From NCBI RefSeq assembly GCF_000321225.1, contig NW_004450661.1:571263-635262 (forward strand): a stretch of DNA of 64,000 nt, in the 5' to 3' direction. The position numbers and the translations under genes were made by a program. This DNA is from Odobenus rosmarus divergens (Eukaryota > Chordata > Mammalia > Carnivora > Odobenidae). Positions 22,615 through 34,334 of the stretch are shown piece by piece; the stretch's first letter is position 1, and each line of letters begins with the position of its first letter. The notes under the pieces are model-generated. The model was not told the DNA's origin. It did not search any database and saw only the letters and a list, made by a program, of their open reading frames with translations.

Positions 22615-22837
22615 GGGGCGTCTGGGGGGCTCATTCGGTTCAGCATCTGCCTTCAGCTCAGGTCATGATCCCAGGGTTCTGGGATCGAGTCCTGCATTGG
22701 GGGGGGGGTCCTTGCTCAGCAGGGAGCCTCCTTTTCCCTCTGCCCCTCCCCCCTGCTTGTGTGCTCTCTCTCTCCCCCTCCCTCTCTTACTTTCTCTTTC
22801 TCAAATAAATAAATAAAATCTTAAAAAAAAAAAAAAA
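22615..22837 (+). mobile_element. CAN-SINE (copy 1)
   Basis: tRNA-Lys-derived carnivore SINE: a head GGGGCGTCTGGGGGGCTC (slightly changed A box), CATGATCCCAGGGTTCTGGG, a nine-G run, a CT-rich segment, then AATAAATAAAATC and an A-run. Transcribed by Pol III from internal A and B boxes and moved by L1 machinery. No clear target-site duplication (TSD) is visible. Confidence 0.95.
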
Positions 22838-23084
22838 GTTGGTGGGGGAGAGACTTGTGTTCTCCTTCTCTCTCTCCTGTTAGGAGTTCAGTCACTGAAC
22901 ATTGTACCTACACTTCACTTTCCTCAGTCAAATAAGGACCCTGTTCCCTGCCTCGTAAAGCTGCAACTTTTAGATTTACTAAGAACATAACAGTAGAAGA
23001 CCCTTGCAAAAGTTAAAAGTGTCACTGACGTGATATGATTACTATCCAGGCAATACAAAATGGAGAACCTTGAGAGGGGTGACC

Positions 23085-23245
23085 AATATTTCCTTAGAGT
23101 CAGGTTGAATCATGGGTCATTCTTAAAAGCTATGAGACCTTTGGGAAGCTGAATGCAGAGTTTCTGCATCTTGATCTCTGAAAGTATCAAAAAAATGTTT
23201 AAGTGTATGAAGTTCTCTGAATATAGTGAGTGCCAATAAATGTTA
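23085..23245 (+). mobile_element. MIR SINE
   Basis: 'TTAAAAGCTATGAGACCTTT', 'GAGTTTCTGCATCTTGATC' and a terminal 'AGTGAGTGCCAATAAATGTT' are MIR in sense. Confidence 0.7.
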
Positions 23246-23554
23246 CTTTCTTCTCCCCAGATCTGGAAATTTTATAAAAACAGTATTGTCTTCCATCTGT
23301 ATGGAGTAACAAGAGTAGGATTTGGCTTGGTTGCAAAGGAAAGATAAAAAGGTTCAAATTCAAGTATATGCAATGATCATTAGAAGGCTGAAGAAGTAAA
23401 AGCAAGCTATTCCTAAATTAAGCTACTGCTGGGGACCCTCCTTGACGATGTTTTTAGCTTTAACAACAGGCCATGTATTTAACAGAAGTCTTGATTCAAC
23501 CAACTCCTGTACCAGACCAGCACCTTGATCAGAAGATAAAGGTCAGATTCTCTT

Positions 23555-23776
23555 GGGGCACCTGGGTGGCTCAGTCGCTTAAGCTCTGCCTTTGGCTCAG
23601 GTCCTGATCCCAGGGTCCTGGAATCGAGCCCTTCATCGGGCTCCCTGCTCAGTGGAGAGTCTGCTTCCCTCTCTCCCTCTGCCTTTCCCCCTGATCGTGC
23701 TCTCTCTCTCTCACTGTCTCTCTCTCTCTCTCCAATAAATAAATAAAATCTTTAAAAAATAAAAAATAATTTTAAA
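23555..23776 (+). mobile_element. CAN-SINE (copy 2) with target-site duplication
   Basis: Head GGGGCACCTGGGTGGCTCAG, CT-rich tract 23697-23733, AATAAATAAAATC and an A-rich tail. Flanking direct repeats AAAGGTCAGATTCTCTT (23538-23554) and a near-identical copy at 23777-23793 mark the insertion. Confidence 0.98.
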
Positions 23777-23849
23777 AAAGGTCAGGCTCTCTGATTCAAC
23801 TCTAAGTTCCTGGGAGGGATAAGAACAGGTCTTATTTATTATTTTCCTC

Positions 23850-24130
23850 CAGCTCTAGGTTCAGTGTCCACTCCACCCTTAAGAGGCACTCTATAGTAGA
23901 GCTGGGGAGACCACAGCTCCAGTCACTGTGACATTCCAAGAAAGAACCATTGACAAAGTGATTCACCCTGTTTAAGATGCAAGTGTCCTCAGCTGTAAAA
24001 TGGGGACACTCCTGATTTGCAAAGGTTGGAGGAAGGAACAGATTGAGGGTCTGTAAGGAGCTGGCCCAGTGACCGGTCACATAGTAGGAGGTCAGCACAT
24101 CATGGGAGCTCCTATTGTTAATAAGGGTAG
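23850..24130 (+). mobile_element. MIR SINE
   Basis: 'AAGTGTCCTCAGCTGTAAAA' with 'TGGGGACACTCCTGATTTGC', then 'GGTCACATAGTAGGAGGTCA', is the MIR order in sense. Confidence 0.7.
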
Positions 24131-24689
24131 AACCAACCGGCGTCCCATGCAAGGGAGCCCAGGGAAATCAGGGTGCAGACAGGGGCAGTAGAATATGAAC
24201 AGTCCGATTTTACAGCTGAAAAAAAAAAGAGAGAAAAGAAGGTTCAAGTGAATTTTTTCCCCATTTCACTAAAATAATATGCTCCAAGCCTGAAATCTTT
24301 TCCCTCCTGTCTACTGCCCAAAACTCATTTCTCCAACAGAGATCTAAGCTACCATAAATCCCATCAGGGGTCAAAATGGCTGACACAATTTTAACTACAA
24401 GCGAGCACAGCATAAATGGCATCATTACTATCCCCAAGGGCTGCTCTGCCTTTTCTAGGGGACAAAAGAAAAAGTCCTATTTTTTAACCTGGAAATATAC
24501 AGTATTCCAGAATTTTTGAGGGACAGATTCAAGAACTCAGAAGCACAATGACTATGAAAAGAAAGTGTGACCAAAGTGAACAATCTTTCTGCCTTTTTAA
24601 AAACTCCTTATTGCTATCCTACCCCAAATGCTAGAGATACTGTTTCTAAATGAAGTTTAAATAATGTCCTGTGATTGCATAGTCACCTC
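24131..24689. other. Unique sequence, nothing recognised
   Basis: AT-rich unique DNA with short A and T runs. No exon or repeat is recognised. Confidence 0.5.
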
Positions 24690-25745
24690 TGTTCCTCTAT
24701 GTTCTATAAGCAGTCCTCTTCTACTGACAGGCACTCACTCCCTCACTGTGTCCACATGTTTTCCCCTGGGGACCTGTAGGGCACAGTGCCATTCTGACAC
24801 TAAGTACCCACAGCTAGTTCAGATTTTACTAGTCAAGGGCACAGTCTCCAACAAGAGTGCCCTTGCTTCAGACAACAACCACAAGCTCAGGGGTCCTTGG
24901 GCCGCCTGCACTTCTGAGCAGCTGACTAAAATCCAGGGGTTTTCATAGTTCCCTCAGGTTTGCTAATTCGGACTGACTCCCAGAACTCAGGAAAGTGCTG
25001 CGCTTATGATGAGAGTTTTATCATCAAGGATGTAAATCCCCAGGCCAGGCACATGAACATACATAAGACAAAGCCAGGGAAGGTCCTGTGTCCTCTCCCG
25101 GTGGAATCAGGGTATATCACCTTCTTGGCGCATTGATGTGTTCACCAACCCGGAAGCTCAACCAAGCCTCAGGATCAGAGTTTTCATCAGGGTTTCATTA
25201 TGTAGGCATCGTTAATTGAATCATTGGCCAAGTGATTAAATTCTATTCCCTCTAGGGGCACCTGGGTGGCTCAGTCAGTTAAGTGTCTGCCTTCAGCTAG
25301 GGTCATGATCCCGGGGTCCTGGGATCAAGCCCCGCCTCAGGTTCCTTGCTCACTGGGGAGTCTGCTTCTCCTTCTGCTCCTCCCCCTGCTTGTGCTATCT
25401 CTCTCTCTCTCTCTCATATGCTCTCTCTCTCCAATAGATAAATAAAATCTTTTTTAAAAAAATTCTATTCCCTCTTTTTCTGAATACTGGGCCACTATTA
25501 TGTGGCTCAAAGCTCCAATACTCTAATCATATGGTGAGTCTTTCCAGCTTGACCATCCCCCATACTGAAACTATCTAGGGGCTCACTAAGTCACTTCATG
25601 AGCAGAAATTCAAGTGTGGTCCCAAAGGCCCACCATGAATAACAAAGACACACCCATCATTTTGGAAATTCCAAGGGTTTGGAAGCTCCACCCCAGGAAT
25701 CCAGGACAAAGACCAGAAAAATACTTTATTGCACAACACAAGGGA
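24690..25745 (-). mobile_element. MLT2/ERVL-like LTR (antisense), split by a CAN-SINE
   Basis: Antisense to the plus strand, the order is 'CCCAGAACTCAGGAAAGTGC', 'GAGAGTTTTATCATCAAGGA' (inverted poly(A)-signal region), 'TTCACCAACCCGGAAGCTCA', 'GAATCATTGGCCAAGTGAT', 'GAAACTATCTAGGGGCTCAC' and 'GGACAAAGACCAGAAAAATA'. A solo LTR relic, non-coding. The part upstream of 24940 is less certain and the exact family is not fixed. Confidence 0.65.
25254..25459 (+). mobile_element. CAN-SINE (copy 3) inside the LTR, with TSD
   Basis: Head GGGGCACCTGGGTGGCTCAG and CT-rich tract with an ATATG interruption. The 16-bp direct repeat AAATTCTATTCCCTCT lies at 25238-25253 and 25460-25475, so this SINE inserted into an existing LTR. 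Confidence 0.98.
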
Positions 25746-26029
25746 AGATTCAAACTTCTAGAAAATTCACTATTGGCATTCTAGACCCAATGCTTGTTCA
25801 CCTGCTGGCATGTTCAGCCAGTCAAAACTTCCTTGCTGGCATCTCAGTGGTCTTCATCTTCTGGTCCCATCATGCCTGTCCAACCTCATTTCCAGTATTC
25901 CCCATCACAAAGTCTGCACCCTACCCCTCCTGCTCTGCCTCAGTTTCCCCAGAGAAGCCAAGGAATGCTGAGATACCCTCAAGAGCATGGATGAATGAGA
26001 CCGGAAGAGGACCTGGGACAGAACCCATG

Positions 26030-28130
26030 CTGATGTTTAAGAATAAGTGGAGGAAAAGCAGCCAATAGAGAAGACTGAAGAAGTAGAAGGAATTCAGCTG
26101 CTGCATGCGGTTCTGGAGGCTCAGGAAAGGATCTTTCAACATGCAGAGAAGGACCAACAGTGTCAGCTGCTACGGGGAGGTCGGAAGGATAATGGCTTAA
26201 AAGTTTCCAACGGATTCAGCAATAAAACAGTCATCGATGACCTTGCCGAGAGCAGTTTCAGTAGAGTAATAAAGGCCGAAGCCAGACTGCAGTGGGCAGA
26301 ATCGAGAAGGGGGAGTAAAGAAGCAGAGAAGCAGATATATATGTCTCTTTAAGCAGAAAGCAGTCACTAAAAGGTGCCATCGGGCCTGACAGGAATCGGG
26401 TCTTCGGGATGGAAGATGTGAATGTGTTCAGGTGCTAATAGGAAGAGGCCAAAAAGGAAAGGGACAGGGGGACTGTACAGGAAAGAGAGAGGGGGCATTT
26501 ATCAAGCCGGGTTGCTAAGGCCTGGGAGAGAAGAACTCCAGAGGACAAGTGGAGGAATCTCCCAGATGGGGATGCTCCTCTCCCATGACAATGGCAGTCA
26601 AGGAGGGAGTGTCATTAGGTGCCCCAGGGAGGCACGGCGGTAGTGGTCGCTAATGTGTAGGTTTGGGGGCAGTAGGTGAAGTGGCAGAAAGGGAGTGTCC
26701 CCATCATTGGCTTCTACTTTCTCTGTGATGTAAGAAGCAATGCCATATGTTTAACTTGTGACAGTCAAACATCTGAGTGGAGGAGGAGAGTGAAGGAGGC
26801 ACAGAAAAGCTAGTGTAGGGAACTAGACAGAGAACTGACTAAGGAACTGTGGAATGCTTACAGGGCACCAGTGGCGATCCAGGAGCGTCCGAGAACCATG
26901 AAGCTGCAGCGAAATTCATCTGCAGGTCTGTATGGGTTTCTCTACAATGTGAGGCAAAACTGGACAAGAAGGCTGACAGTTTATTAGAGCCAGGGATGAG
27001 GCTTTGCCAGCCAAGTAGGAAAGAAAGCCAGTGGAACCATGAGATTGGCTGGACAGAGGTTGAAATAACATGAAGCTGGAAGGGGATGAGGAAAGGGCAT
27101 AGAGTTATGAAGAAGGTAGATAGAGGGAGTCCAAGGGTCTGAGGGTCCCTAGTTTAAAAGATACAGAGAGTGTGAATTATTGAGTAAAAGCAGAAAGATC
27201 AAAATGTATGGTCAGAAATTAGCATATGACCCAGAGGATGACAAGGTCCAGGGTAGATCCATGCATGTGTGTGGCTCAAATAGCGCAGAAGTGAAAGTCA
27301 TTGTCCATGAGAAGACCCAGGCACGGGGAAGTCAGAGTGGTGTTGGGGCACCCTCCTGACCACTGAGCCAACCCAAGATGAGGCAAGGGGTTCGGGTGCA
27401 GGAAAAGACTGTGAGCCATGTGCTGATACATTTAGCGAAAGGGAGGATGCCGAAGAGATTGTTACACGATGACCAAGAAATACAGCATGGACATCACAGA
27501 TCAGAGGCTGACAGCCCAAATCAGACCAAGAGCCAGGTTCTATCTGGCTGACCCGGGGCTTGGGGCTTATTTGTTTTATGATGAATTACTTCCCCTCCTT
27601 TAAAAATCAGGAGAGTTCATATAAAAATCTGGATTCTCTGGAAGGCTGTTCCTAAAAACTATGACTGTCTAGCAACGTGAGGCTCACGTCCCTCTACCAT
27701 GTGCTCCAGAATGGAGGAGGGACTGTGCCCTTTTGGAGTATCTTGCTGTCTCTGGTTCACTACAGCCCCCATATGTGCTCACCTCGGGTACTGGCATTTC
27801 ATTGGTGACCTCCAGGAGAGGGCGGGAAATGCCATTGAGCATGAACCCTAAGGGGGCTGAAGTGTTTCCATGAGTCATTCTGGGGAGTCATAGTAGGGAG
27901 CAGAGCCAATACCAGCTGCTGACCCTGATTATGGGAGAGGGAGCAGCTCCCCTTGAGAAGGGAGAGGCGGGTTCGAGCAAGAAGGTATAGGCAGTGGTCG
28001 GTGAGAAGTCAGAGATTATGAATGAATTTCTTACTTGTGGAAACTCCAGAGGACAGACATAAATTTGTGGTAGGAGCAGGGCCAGTGAGAGGAAACACAG
28101 AGCAATGAAAAAGGCCAAGGGAAAGCAGGT
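26030..28130 (-). mobile_element. Long divergent L2 (antisense, 5'/middle part)
   Basis: A purine-rich stretch with antisense L2 phrases: 'CATCGATGACCTTGCCGAGA' next to 'GCAGTTTCAGTAGAGTAATA', 'GGTCCAGGGTAGATCCATGC', 'AGTCATTGTCCATGAGAAGA', and 'GGCAGTGGTCGGTGAGAAGT' near 27990. Support is best at 26030-26560 and 26900-27400. Frames at 26047-26352 and 26422-26643 fall inside it. Confidence 0.5.
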
Positions 28131-29372
28131 GACTGGAAGTCACTTGGACAAACAGATATTTGAGATGTGAAGCATCTAATGTTAAACCTCAAAATTTTCT
28201 AACTAATTCATCTTGGGGGCAGGTTGGTAGTCAGGGTGGAGTCACAGAGCTGGACCCTGGGCCCTCAAGTCAGAGAGCCCATCAGGACAGCTCAGGAACA
28301 CCCAAGAATCACCCTATTATGGAATCACACAGAAGCAAGTCGGACTGAATTTCTAATCCTCTTTTTCCTCCACTCTGGCCAACTCATCACAGAATCTCAG
28401 CAGCAAGAGCCTTAGCAGGGGCACATACCCATTATCCAAAGCAAGAACCCTCTTTATGTCATTCCTGACAACATCACATTTAGTCACCTTGGGGGCAGCA
28501 CAGAGCCCTGACACGCAGGAGGGGAAGAAGTAGTAAAAGTCCATGCCAAACACATGCTGGGTCTACTTCAAAATCTCACCAGGGCTTGGTCACGGTCCAG
28601 GAAAAAGAGTGGAAATTCTCCTACCTCCTCTTCCTTCACCACATAGATTCCTGTCTCCATCCCGGTAAGACTCTTAGCAATGCATCTCAGCCAAAATTGT
28701 AGGTCCTATATGGACTTCACTGAGCAGGCTGAGAAGCCTGGCCACCCTATTAAAGAACCATTCTCAAGTAAATTGTATTCCGGTTGTTAAAACACCCAAC
28801 TTGTAAACCTCAGGCACACAGCTCACCAGCATGGCCAAGACTGCCTACATGTGAAACCAGATGTGAGAAAACATGTATGTTTCAACTTGTTTTGTTCAAG
28901 GATCCTCTCGATCAAAGCATCGTGGCTTACACTTCTGACAATAGCCAGGGAGTCAGCAAAAGCTCCCTTCTCTTTTCAAGCAGCAAAGCCTCTTCCCCTG
29001 ATCTTTGCTCATCTTACAAAGAGCTGCTTGCCCATCACTTTCTGGACTTGGTTGAGCATCCTCCTGACATGGCTTGGGAGGTGTTGGGACCCCAAGGACC
29101 CAGTGGCCTTGGGGGCTTCCCTGCAAACTTTGGTGCCTCCCTGCGGGGGTTAATCAGGTAAATGGCATGAACTCAAGAATCAACATAGAGCTAAGGCTGG
29201 TCCTTTCGTCCCTCATTCTACAACATTACAGAGCATCCCAGACCCTCTCTAAGGTCTTGCTATTAAATCTTAAACAAACTCAGATTGATCTTTGATCTTG
29301 GAATAGCTTTCCATTTGGATTTCCGATGGTAGGTGTACTCCTCTTTTACCTTCCTGCTGTTCTCTCCTTGTC
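28131..29372. other. Unique sequence, nothing firm
   Basis: Overlapping frames at 28784-29161 and 28851-29153 have no recognisable product. A string at 29127-29150 weakly resembles a retroviral primer-binding site, but no flanking LTR pair is evident. Confidence 0.4.
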
Positions 29373-29374
29373 AA

Positions 29375-29413
<39 letters not shown>
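29373..29413. repeat. (ATAA)n tetranucleotide repeat
   Basis: About ten perfect AATA-type units; probably polymorphic. Confidence 0.95.
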
Positions 29414-30239
29414 GAGCAATAAAAGGAATCAGAGAAGAACTCAGTTTCTCACCTTGTCTCGCTACAGTCTAAACAAGAAAATGTCTTATTAAAAAAAAAA
29501 AAAAGAGAGAGGGTGGGCTCGGTGGGAGAAAGGTGATATTTAATTTTATTGGGGAGAACGAATCATTGCTGGAGAATGCCTGTGGCTAAATGAGACCATC
29601 AAGCTGAGAGCAGAGCAGTGAACCGCGTGCACAAGTATGAAGTAATATCTTTCTACTCGGAGGAAAACTGACACTCAATTTCAGAAGCTTCAAGCAGGCG
29701 GTTCTGAGTTTGGAGAAATCACAGCCACCTCCTTGGAACCATTTACAACTGCTTCTACTCTCTGCGGTGAAAGCTTAAAAATGCAAATGAAATGGGGCCA
29801 TTTAAAGAAAAATATCCCTGCTAACTGTGTTCTGGGAAAGAAAAAAAAAACCTATAGCTCAGAGGGCAATCTTAAAGTCAATGAAACTCGGCAGCGCTGG
29901 ATGATGCTTCATTCTGATGGATAATGTGTGCTGTGCTTCCCTCTCATGAGTTTAAAAGTGTTTAAAGAAAAGGGTAAAATCACCCTGTTTAGGAGATTAA
30001 TTTCTTTTCTGAGAAGAAAAAATGTCTGTTTTTGCTGTCACTTCTGGTCTGATGAAAAGTAAAACCAGAGCTTATTCTAAATGTTCCCTGCTGAAAATTA
30101 CCAAGGAAGGGGTTTGGATGGAAAAAAAAAAAAAAAACAACCCAGCCCTGAAGAGGTCAAGTCCTGCCCTGTCTCCCCAGGCAAATTCATGCTTATGTTA
30201 TCCAGGAAGCCATTGTAAAGACAGTTCTTGAGGGATACA
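29414..30239. other. Repeat-free AT-rich block with an octamer motif
   Basis: No repeat or gene is recognised. A perfect POU/octamer word ATGCAAAT lies at 29781-29788 inside an AT-rich block without repeat debris. Long A-runs occur at 29491-29504 and 30121-30136. Confidence 0.4.
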
Positions 30240-30510
30240 GATTCTAATAATATGTGCCACATTTATTGAACACTACATGTCAAGGACTGAGCTTAGCACT
30301 TTCCTTGACTTCTGTCATCTTCACAGCGGCCTCTCCCCGCGCTGGCACACGCAGTAGGTCCTACTCCTCTACCCATTGTACAAATGAGGCAACTGAGGTT
30401 AAGAAGATCAACTAACTTGCTCTAGGTTACATTGCTGGAAAGTGGCTGAAGGAGACTGAGTTTAGGTTCTGGCTGTCAGCTCCAGAGCCATAAGCTACCA
30501 TGCTGTGTGG
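30240..30510 (-). mobile_element. MIR SINE, near full length (antisense)
   Basis: 'CATTTATTGAACACTACATG', 'CTTAGCACTTTCCTTGACTT', 'GTACAAATGAGGCAACTGAG' and 'AAAGTGGCTGAAGGAGACTG' are in antisense MIR order. Confidence 0.88.
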
Positions 30511-30945
30511 CCAACATCCTCTCAAGGCCAGGTCATTTCAATTCAATTCAGCAAGCTTCCCCACACTGTAACATTGACACAATTCAGTAAATTCTATCTC
30601 GCTTTGAAATTTCTTTTTTCGAAGAGAGCATTTTGAACAGAAGGTCATCAGTATTTGAGGAGCAGGAACTATAAACCTAGAGCTGAGGGCAAGGTGGGGA
30701 TGGCATCAACCAAACGATCCGTGGCACATCCTGCCCTTCGTGTGCTTAGGATATTATTGGAGGCTCATCTCTATTAAAGCCATTTAATCCAAAAGAAAAA
30801 CCTATATTGATTAGGAGCCTAAATTCTTCTTGGGCCAACTCAAGTACATTTTTCCACTTTACGACAAGATCTTAGAGCCAGGCTGCCAACATTACCACCT
30901 TCTCTAACTCTTAGGTAAAAAAACGCAGTCTGAATCTGACAAGTC
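30511..30945. other. Unique sequence, nothing recognised
   Basis: No repeat, exon or RNA is recognised. Confidence 0.5.
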
Positions 30946-31220
30946 CAGCTGACCCTTGAGCAACATGGGGGTTAGGGACGCTGACTCCCCTCCCCTCCAC
31001 ACAGTAGAAAATCTACATATAACTTCTGACTCCCAAAAGCTTTCCTAATACCCTGTTGGCCAGAAGCCTTACCAATAAAAAAAAAACAGTTGATTAACAC
31101 AGATTTTGCATATTCCATGTAGTATATACTGTTAAGTTATAATAATAAAGTAGGCTAGAGAAAAGATCATGTTATAAAGAAAATCATAAGGAAGAGAAAA
31201 TACATTTAGAGTACTTGACT
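30946..31220 (-). mobile_element. Tigger2/MER8-type DNA transposon fragment
   Basis: It begins with a terminal inverted repeat end CAGCTGACCCTTGAGCAACA followed by GGGGGTTAGGGACGC. Then come 'AGAAGCCTTACCAATAAAA', 'ATAATAAAGTAGGCTAGAGA' and 'AAATCATAAGGAAGAGAAAA', all typical of the 3' part of Tigger2. No transposase remains; the other end is missing. Confidence 0.8.
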
Positions 31221-31224
31221 ATCA

Positions 31225-31890
31225 AAAATACATTACTGTGACAGTGTAAATTAATACCATCATTAGGAAAACAGTTTGGCATTATCTTGAACATTTAGAG
31301 ATGTGTGGACCCTACAACACCAAGTTTCCCCTCCCAGGTCCTTTGGCTAGAGAAATTCTTGCACCTGAGGACCAGAGGGCGTGCACGTGAATGTTCCTAG
31401 CTGCAGTGTCTATATAAATCAAAAGCTGGAAACAGCCCAAATGTCCAACAGTAGAGACAATAAATAAATTGTGGCATATATACACAAGGGAATACTCTGA
31501 TCTATTGAAAATGAATTAATTACAGTTTCAATGCATGTATCAATGCCAATGAATCTTGTAAGCATAATGAGCTAAAGAAAGAGGTAACAAATGAGGACAT
31601 ATTGTATAACATACATGCCATTCAAAACAGGCAAAACCAAACTATGTTGTTTAGGAATGCATGATAGGTCATAAGGTTGTTTTTAGAAAGGCAAGGAACA
31701 GGTCAACACAAAAATCTGGAGAAGGATCATCTCAGAGAGGAAAGAAGCGATGTCATTGGGAAAAGGGTACATGGCCAGAGTGGGAAGCTTCTAAGATAAT
31801 GGCAGTGTTTCAATATTACACCTGGATGGGGGATAAATGTGTATGCCTTTTTTAAAATATTCATTAAACTGTATATATTGAAATGCATAT
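31225..31890 (+). mobile_element. L1M-type LINE 3' end (sense)
   Basis: In order: 'GGAAAACAGTTTGGCATTAT', 'TAGCTGCAGTGTCTATATAA', 'GCTGGAAACAGCCCAAATGT', 'GAATACTCTGATCTATTGAA' and 'CAGGCAAAACCAAACTATG'. This is the ORF2 end and 3' UTR of an old L1, interrupted by stops. Confidence 0.85.
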
Positions 31891-31984
31891 TTGTTACAAA
31901 ACATGGTCTTATGTTTGTATGACATGTTGTATATGAATACACTCTTGTGTATATGACACAATATCTAGAAAGGATGCTGCCTGG

Positions 31985-32176
31985 TTCAATCTCTAGCATT
32001 GGAGGAAGCCTCCGTTTTCATGCAGAGTTACAGAAGTTCTGATGTCATTGGCACAGTCCCCTCTGATCCTGAAATTCCCTCCAGAACATGCCACCATGAG
32101 GGCTGTCCAGCCCCTGCTTGGATACCTACAGTTATGGGAAACTCCGTATGTCTCATAGCAACTCATTTCTTCTGGG
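31985..32176 (-). mobile_element. CR1/L3 LINE, 3' segment (antisense)
   Basis: 'CCAGCCCCTGCTTGGATACC' with 'TACAGTTATGGGAAACTCCG' and 'CATTTCTTCT' correspond to the 3' end of mammalian L3/CR1 on the opposite strand. It is separated from the rest (32706-33980) by an inserted L1. Confidence 0.65.
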
Positions 32177-32705
32177 TTTTTTTCTTTAAGGTTGATTCTG
32201 TAGGCAGTGGAGTCCCTGATTTACTTTTTTAACTGTGGGAAGACACACATCACATAAAATATGGCCCTCTTCACGATTTTTAAGTGTACAGTCCTGTGGT
32301 GCTAATCACATTCGCCTTATTCTGCAGCCATCACCACCACCCATCTCCAGAACTTTTTCATCTTTCCAAACTGAAATTCTGCACCCACTAAACAACAACT
32401 CCTTATTTCTGTCAGCCCCTGGCAACCACCATTGTACTTTCTGTCTCTATGAATTTGACTACTCTAGAGACCTCACATAAGTGGAATCATACAGTATTTG
32501 TCCTTTCGTGACTGGCTTATTTCTCTAAGCCTGATGTCCTCAAGGTTCATCCATGTTATAGCATGTGTCAGAATTTCTTTCCTTTTTAAGGCTGAATAAT
32601 TTTCCAGTGTATGTCTGTATCCCATTTTGTTTATCCATTCATCCACTGATGGACCCTTGCGTTGCTTCTACCTATTAGCCATGTTGCTATGATCATGAGT
32701 GTAAG
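32177..32705 (-). mobile_element. L1 LINE 3' fragment inserted in CR1/L3 (antisense)
   Basis: Starting after T-rich sequence (the inverted A-tail), 'TTTTAAGTGTACAGTCCTGT', 'CAGAACTTTTTCATCTTTCC', 'GAATTTGACTACTCTAGAGA' and 'GGTTCATCCATGTTATAGCA' are an old L1 3' end in reverse. The imperfect direct repeats CTCATTTCTTCTGGG (32162-32176) and CCCATTTCTTCTTGA (32706-32720) look like its target-site duplication. Confidence 0.8.
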
Positions 32706-33980
32706 CCCATTTCTTCTTGACTATGACTAAGTTTTTCCTTATACTCAACTAAAATTTGTCTCCATATAACTTCTGCCTGTTAGTCTTCACTTTACTGCCT
32801 TAAGTCCTTGCAAGGCAAATCCTCCCCTTTTCCTCACAAGGAAACCTCAAGTATTAGAAGACGGCCTTGACACTTTAGCCCAGATATTACAAGGTCTTGT
32901 TATTTCAGTCATTCCTCATATGCTGTATTCTCCAGCCTTTCATCAACCTAACAGGCTTCTCTGGATACAGCTCAGATTTCATTAACTTTTATGAAAACCA
33001 CATCCCACTACTGTTTCATCTTCTGCTTATTGTCCAATAGAAAGCCCTTCCCCTGGAAAGCCCGCTCCTTTTCAATATTAACATCTGCAAAACCAAGTCT
33101 CCTGATCCTGGGGCTGTGCAGTTGATTTTTTTGAGTTTCGATGCAGCAGATTAACATTTTAGATGTGTTCAATCTCATCTTCTTGAATTTGGTCCAGCCT
33201 TCCAGTCTACTGCGATCATGTTCGATGTTATTCCATATGACTCTTTGTCATACACAGAAATTGAAAATCGTATTTGTCACCGAGTCCCTTCAGAGTATCG
33301 ATGCATAGGTTGAACACAACATGGTTAAGGCAAAGGTATATTTCACTGACCTCTCCTTCCAGATTATCAGTTATTAACATTCTTTAACTGCATTAATTCA
33401 GCCAACAGGAAGTCCACTGAACTACACCCATTGCAGTTTTATCCACTAGGATATCACAGAAGACTTTGTCAAACCTGTTGCAGAAATCAAGACATGCTAG
33501 GTTTGTGGATCTTCTCAGATTTGCCAATGTGGTTAATCCATAATGGGTCCATTCATGGCAGCAGTATCCATGCTGGCTGCGAGACATCACCTCAGTCTTT
33601 TCTAAGCATGCCTAAAGCATGAGTTTAGCATACTGTTGAAGAGTTTTATCAGATCCAATGTCAAGTTCCCTTCCAAAACTACCTTTTCTCTCTTTCTGAA
33701 AATTGGAAGAATATTTTCTTATTTCTTGTGTTCTGGAAACCTTTCCATTCTTCACAATTGCTGAAAACAAGGATTTTGAGATTTCATCTGCAAATGTATT
33801 AAATACATGAGGATGAAAGCACCTGGGCTTGGACATGGTGAACTGACTGCTTATTAATATCTCCCATCCACCTTTAATGCACATATTCCAACTTCTCTCA
33901 TTTGACTTCCCTATTCCTGATGAAGAATGAACTTAAATCCCCATTGATCTTCCATCTTCTCTCATTTATCCATTACCATT
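32706..33980 (-). mobile_element. CR1/L3 LINE relic with reverse-transcriptase remnant
   Basis: Antisense to the plus strand the order is that of CR1/L3: RT core, then C-terminal region, then 3' end. On the minus strand near 33390-33500 the translation includes CLDFCNRFDKVF, matching the family's LDF-x-x-AFD-x-V signature, followed by a VVQW...WL stretch. Stops and frameshifts break it elsewhere. CR1/L3 was last active in early mammals, so this is an ancient relic. Confidence 0.75.
33393..33590 (-). pseudogene. CR1/L3 reverse-transcriptase core fragment
   Basis: A 65-codon frame inside the relic. Its second half (about residues 30-64) holds the LDF...FDKV signature and a following W-x-x-x-WL region. 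The usual SKA of LDFSKAFD is changed to CNR, and the FADD-type catalytic box is not within this frame. Dead; not translated as far as can be seen. Confidence 0.65.
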
Positions 33981-34334
33981 ACAATTTCCTCAAGCAACTG
34001 GCTCATCTGTTCTTGGTCATTTTAATTTTCACTGTTCTTCTTGCACTTTCTAGCCCTTCTGTTGGCTGGGAAAATAAGATCTGTGGTCCCCAGAAATAGA
34101 TAAGGAGGAAAAAAATAGATAGCCAGGTACCAAGACACACAGGCTTTGATTGGTTTTCTCACTGTATAATGGGGAAGGTCTCTTCACACCAGCTGTGCAA
34201 CTACTATTAAAATTGGCATAAGGGAACAACAGAAAAAAAAAACTGGATCATATCAAAGACATGTAAATCAGCCCCACTCACTGCCAGTTATTAACCTGGG
34301 GAATATCAGGCCTTGGTATATTTATAACTCAAAT
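33981..34334. other. AT-rich unique sequence, possibly decayed CR1
   Basis: The first 100 bases may continue the CR1 relic. Nothing else is recognised. Confidence 0.4.

Noticed and set aside
29120..29155. Retroviral primer-binding-site-like string
   Set aside because: Only about 12 of 20 bases fit a PBS-Lys pattern and no LTR pair or coding remnants flank it.
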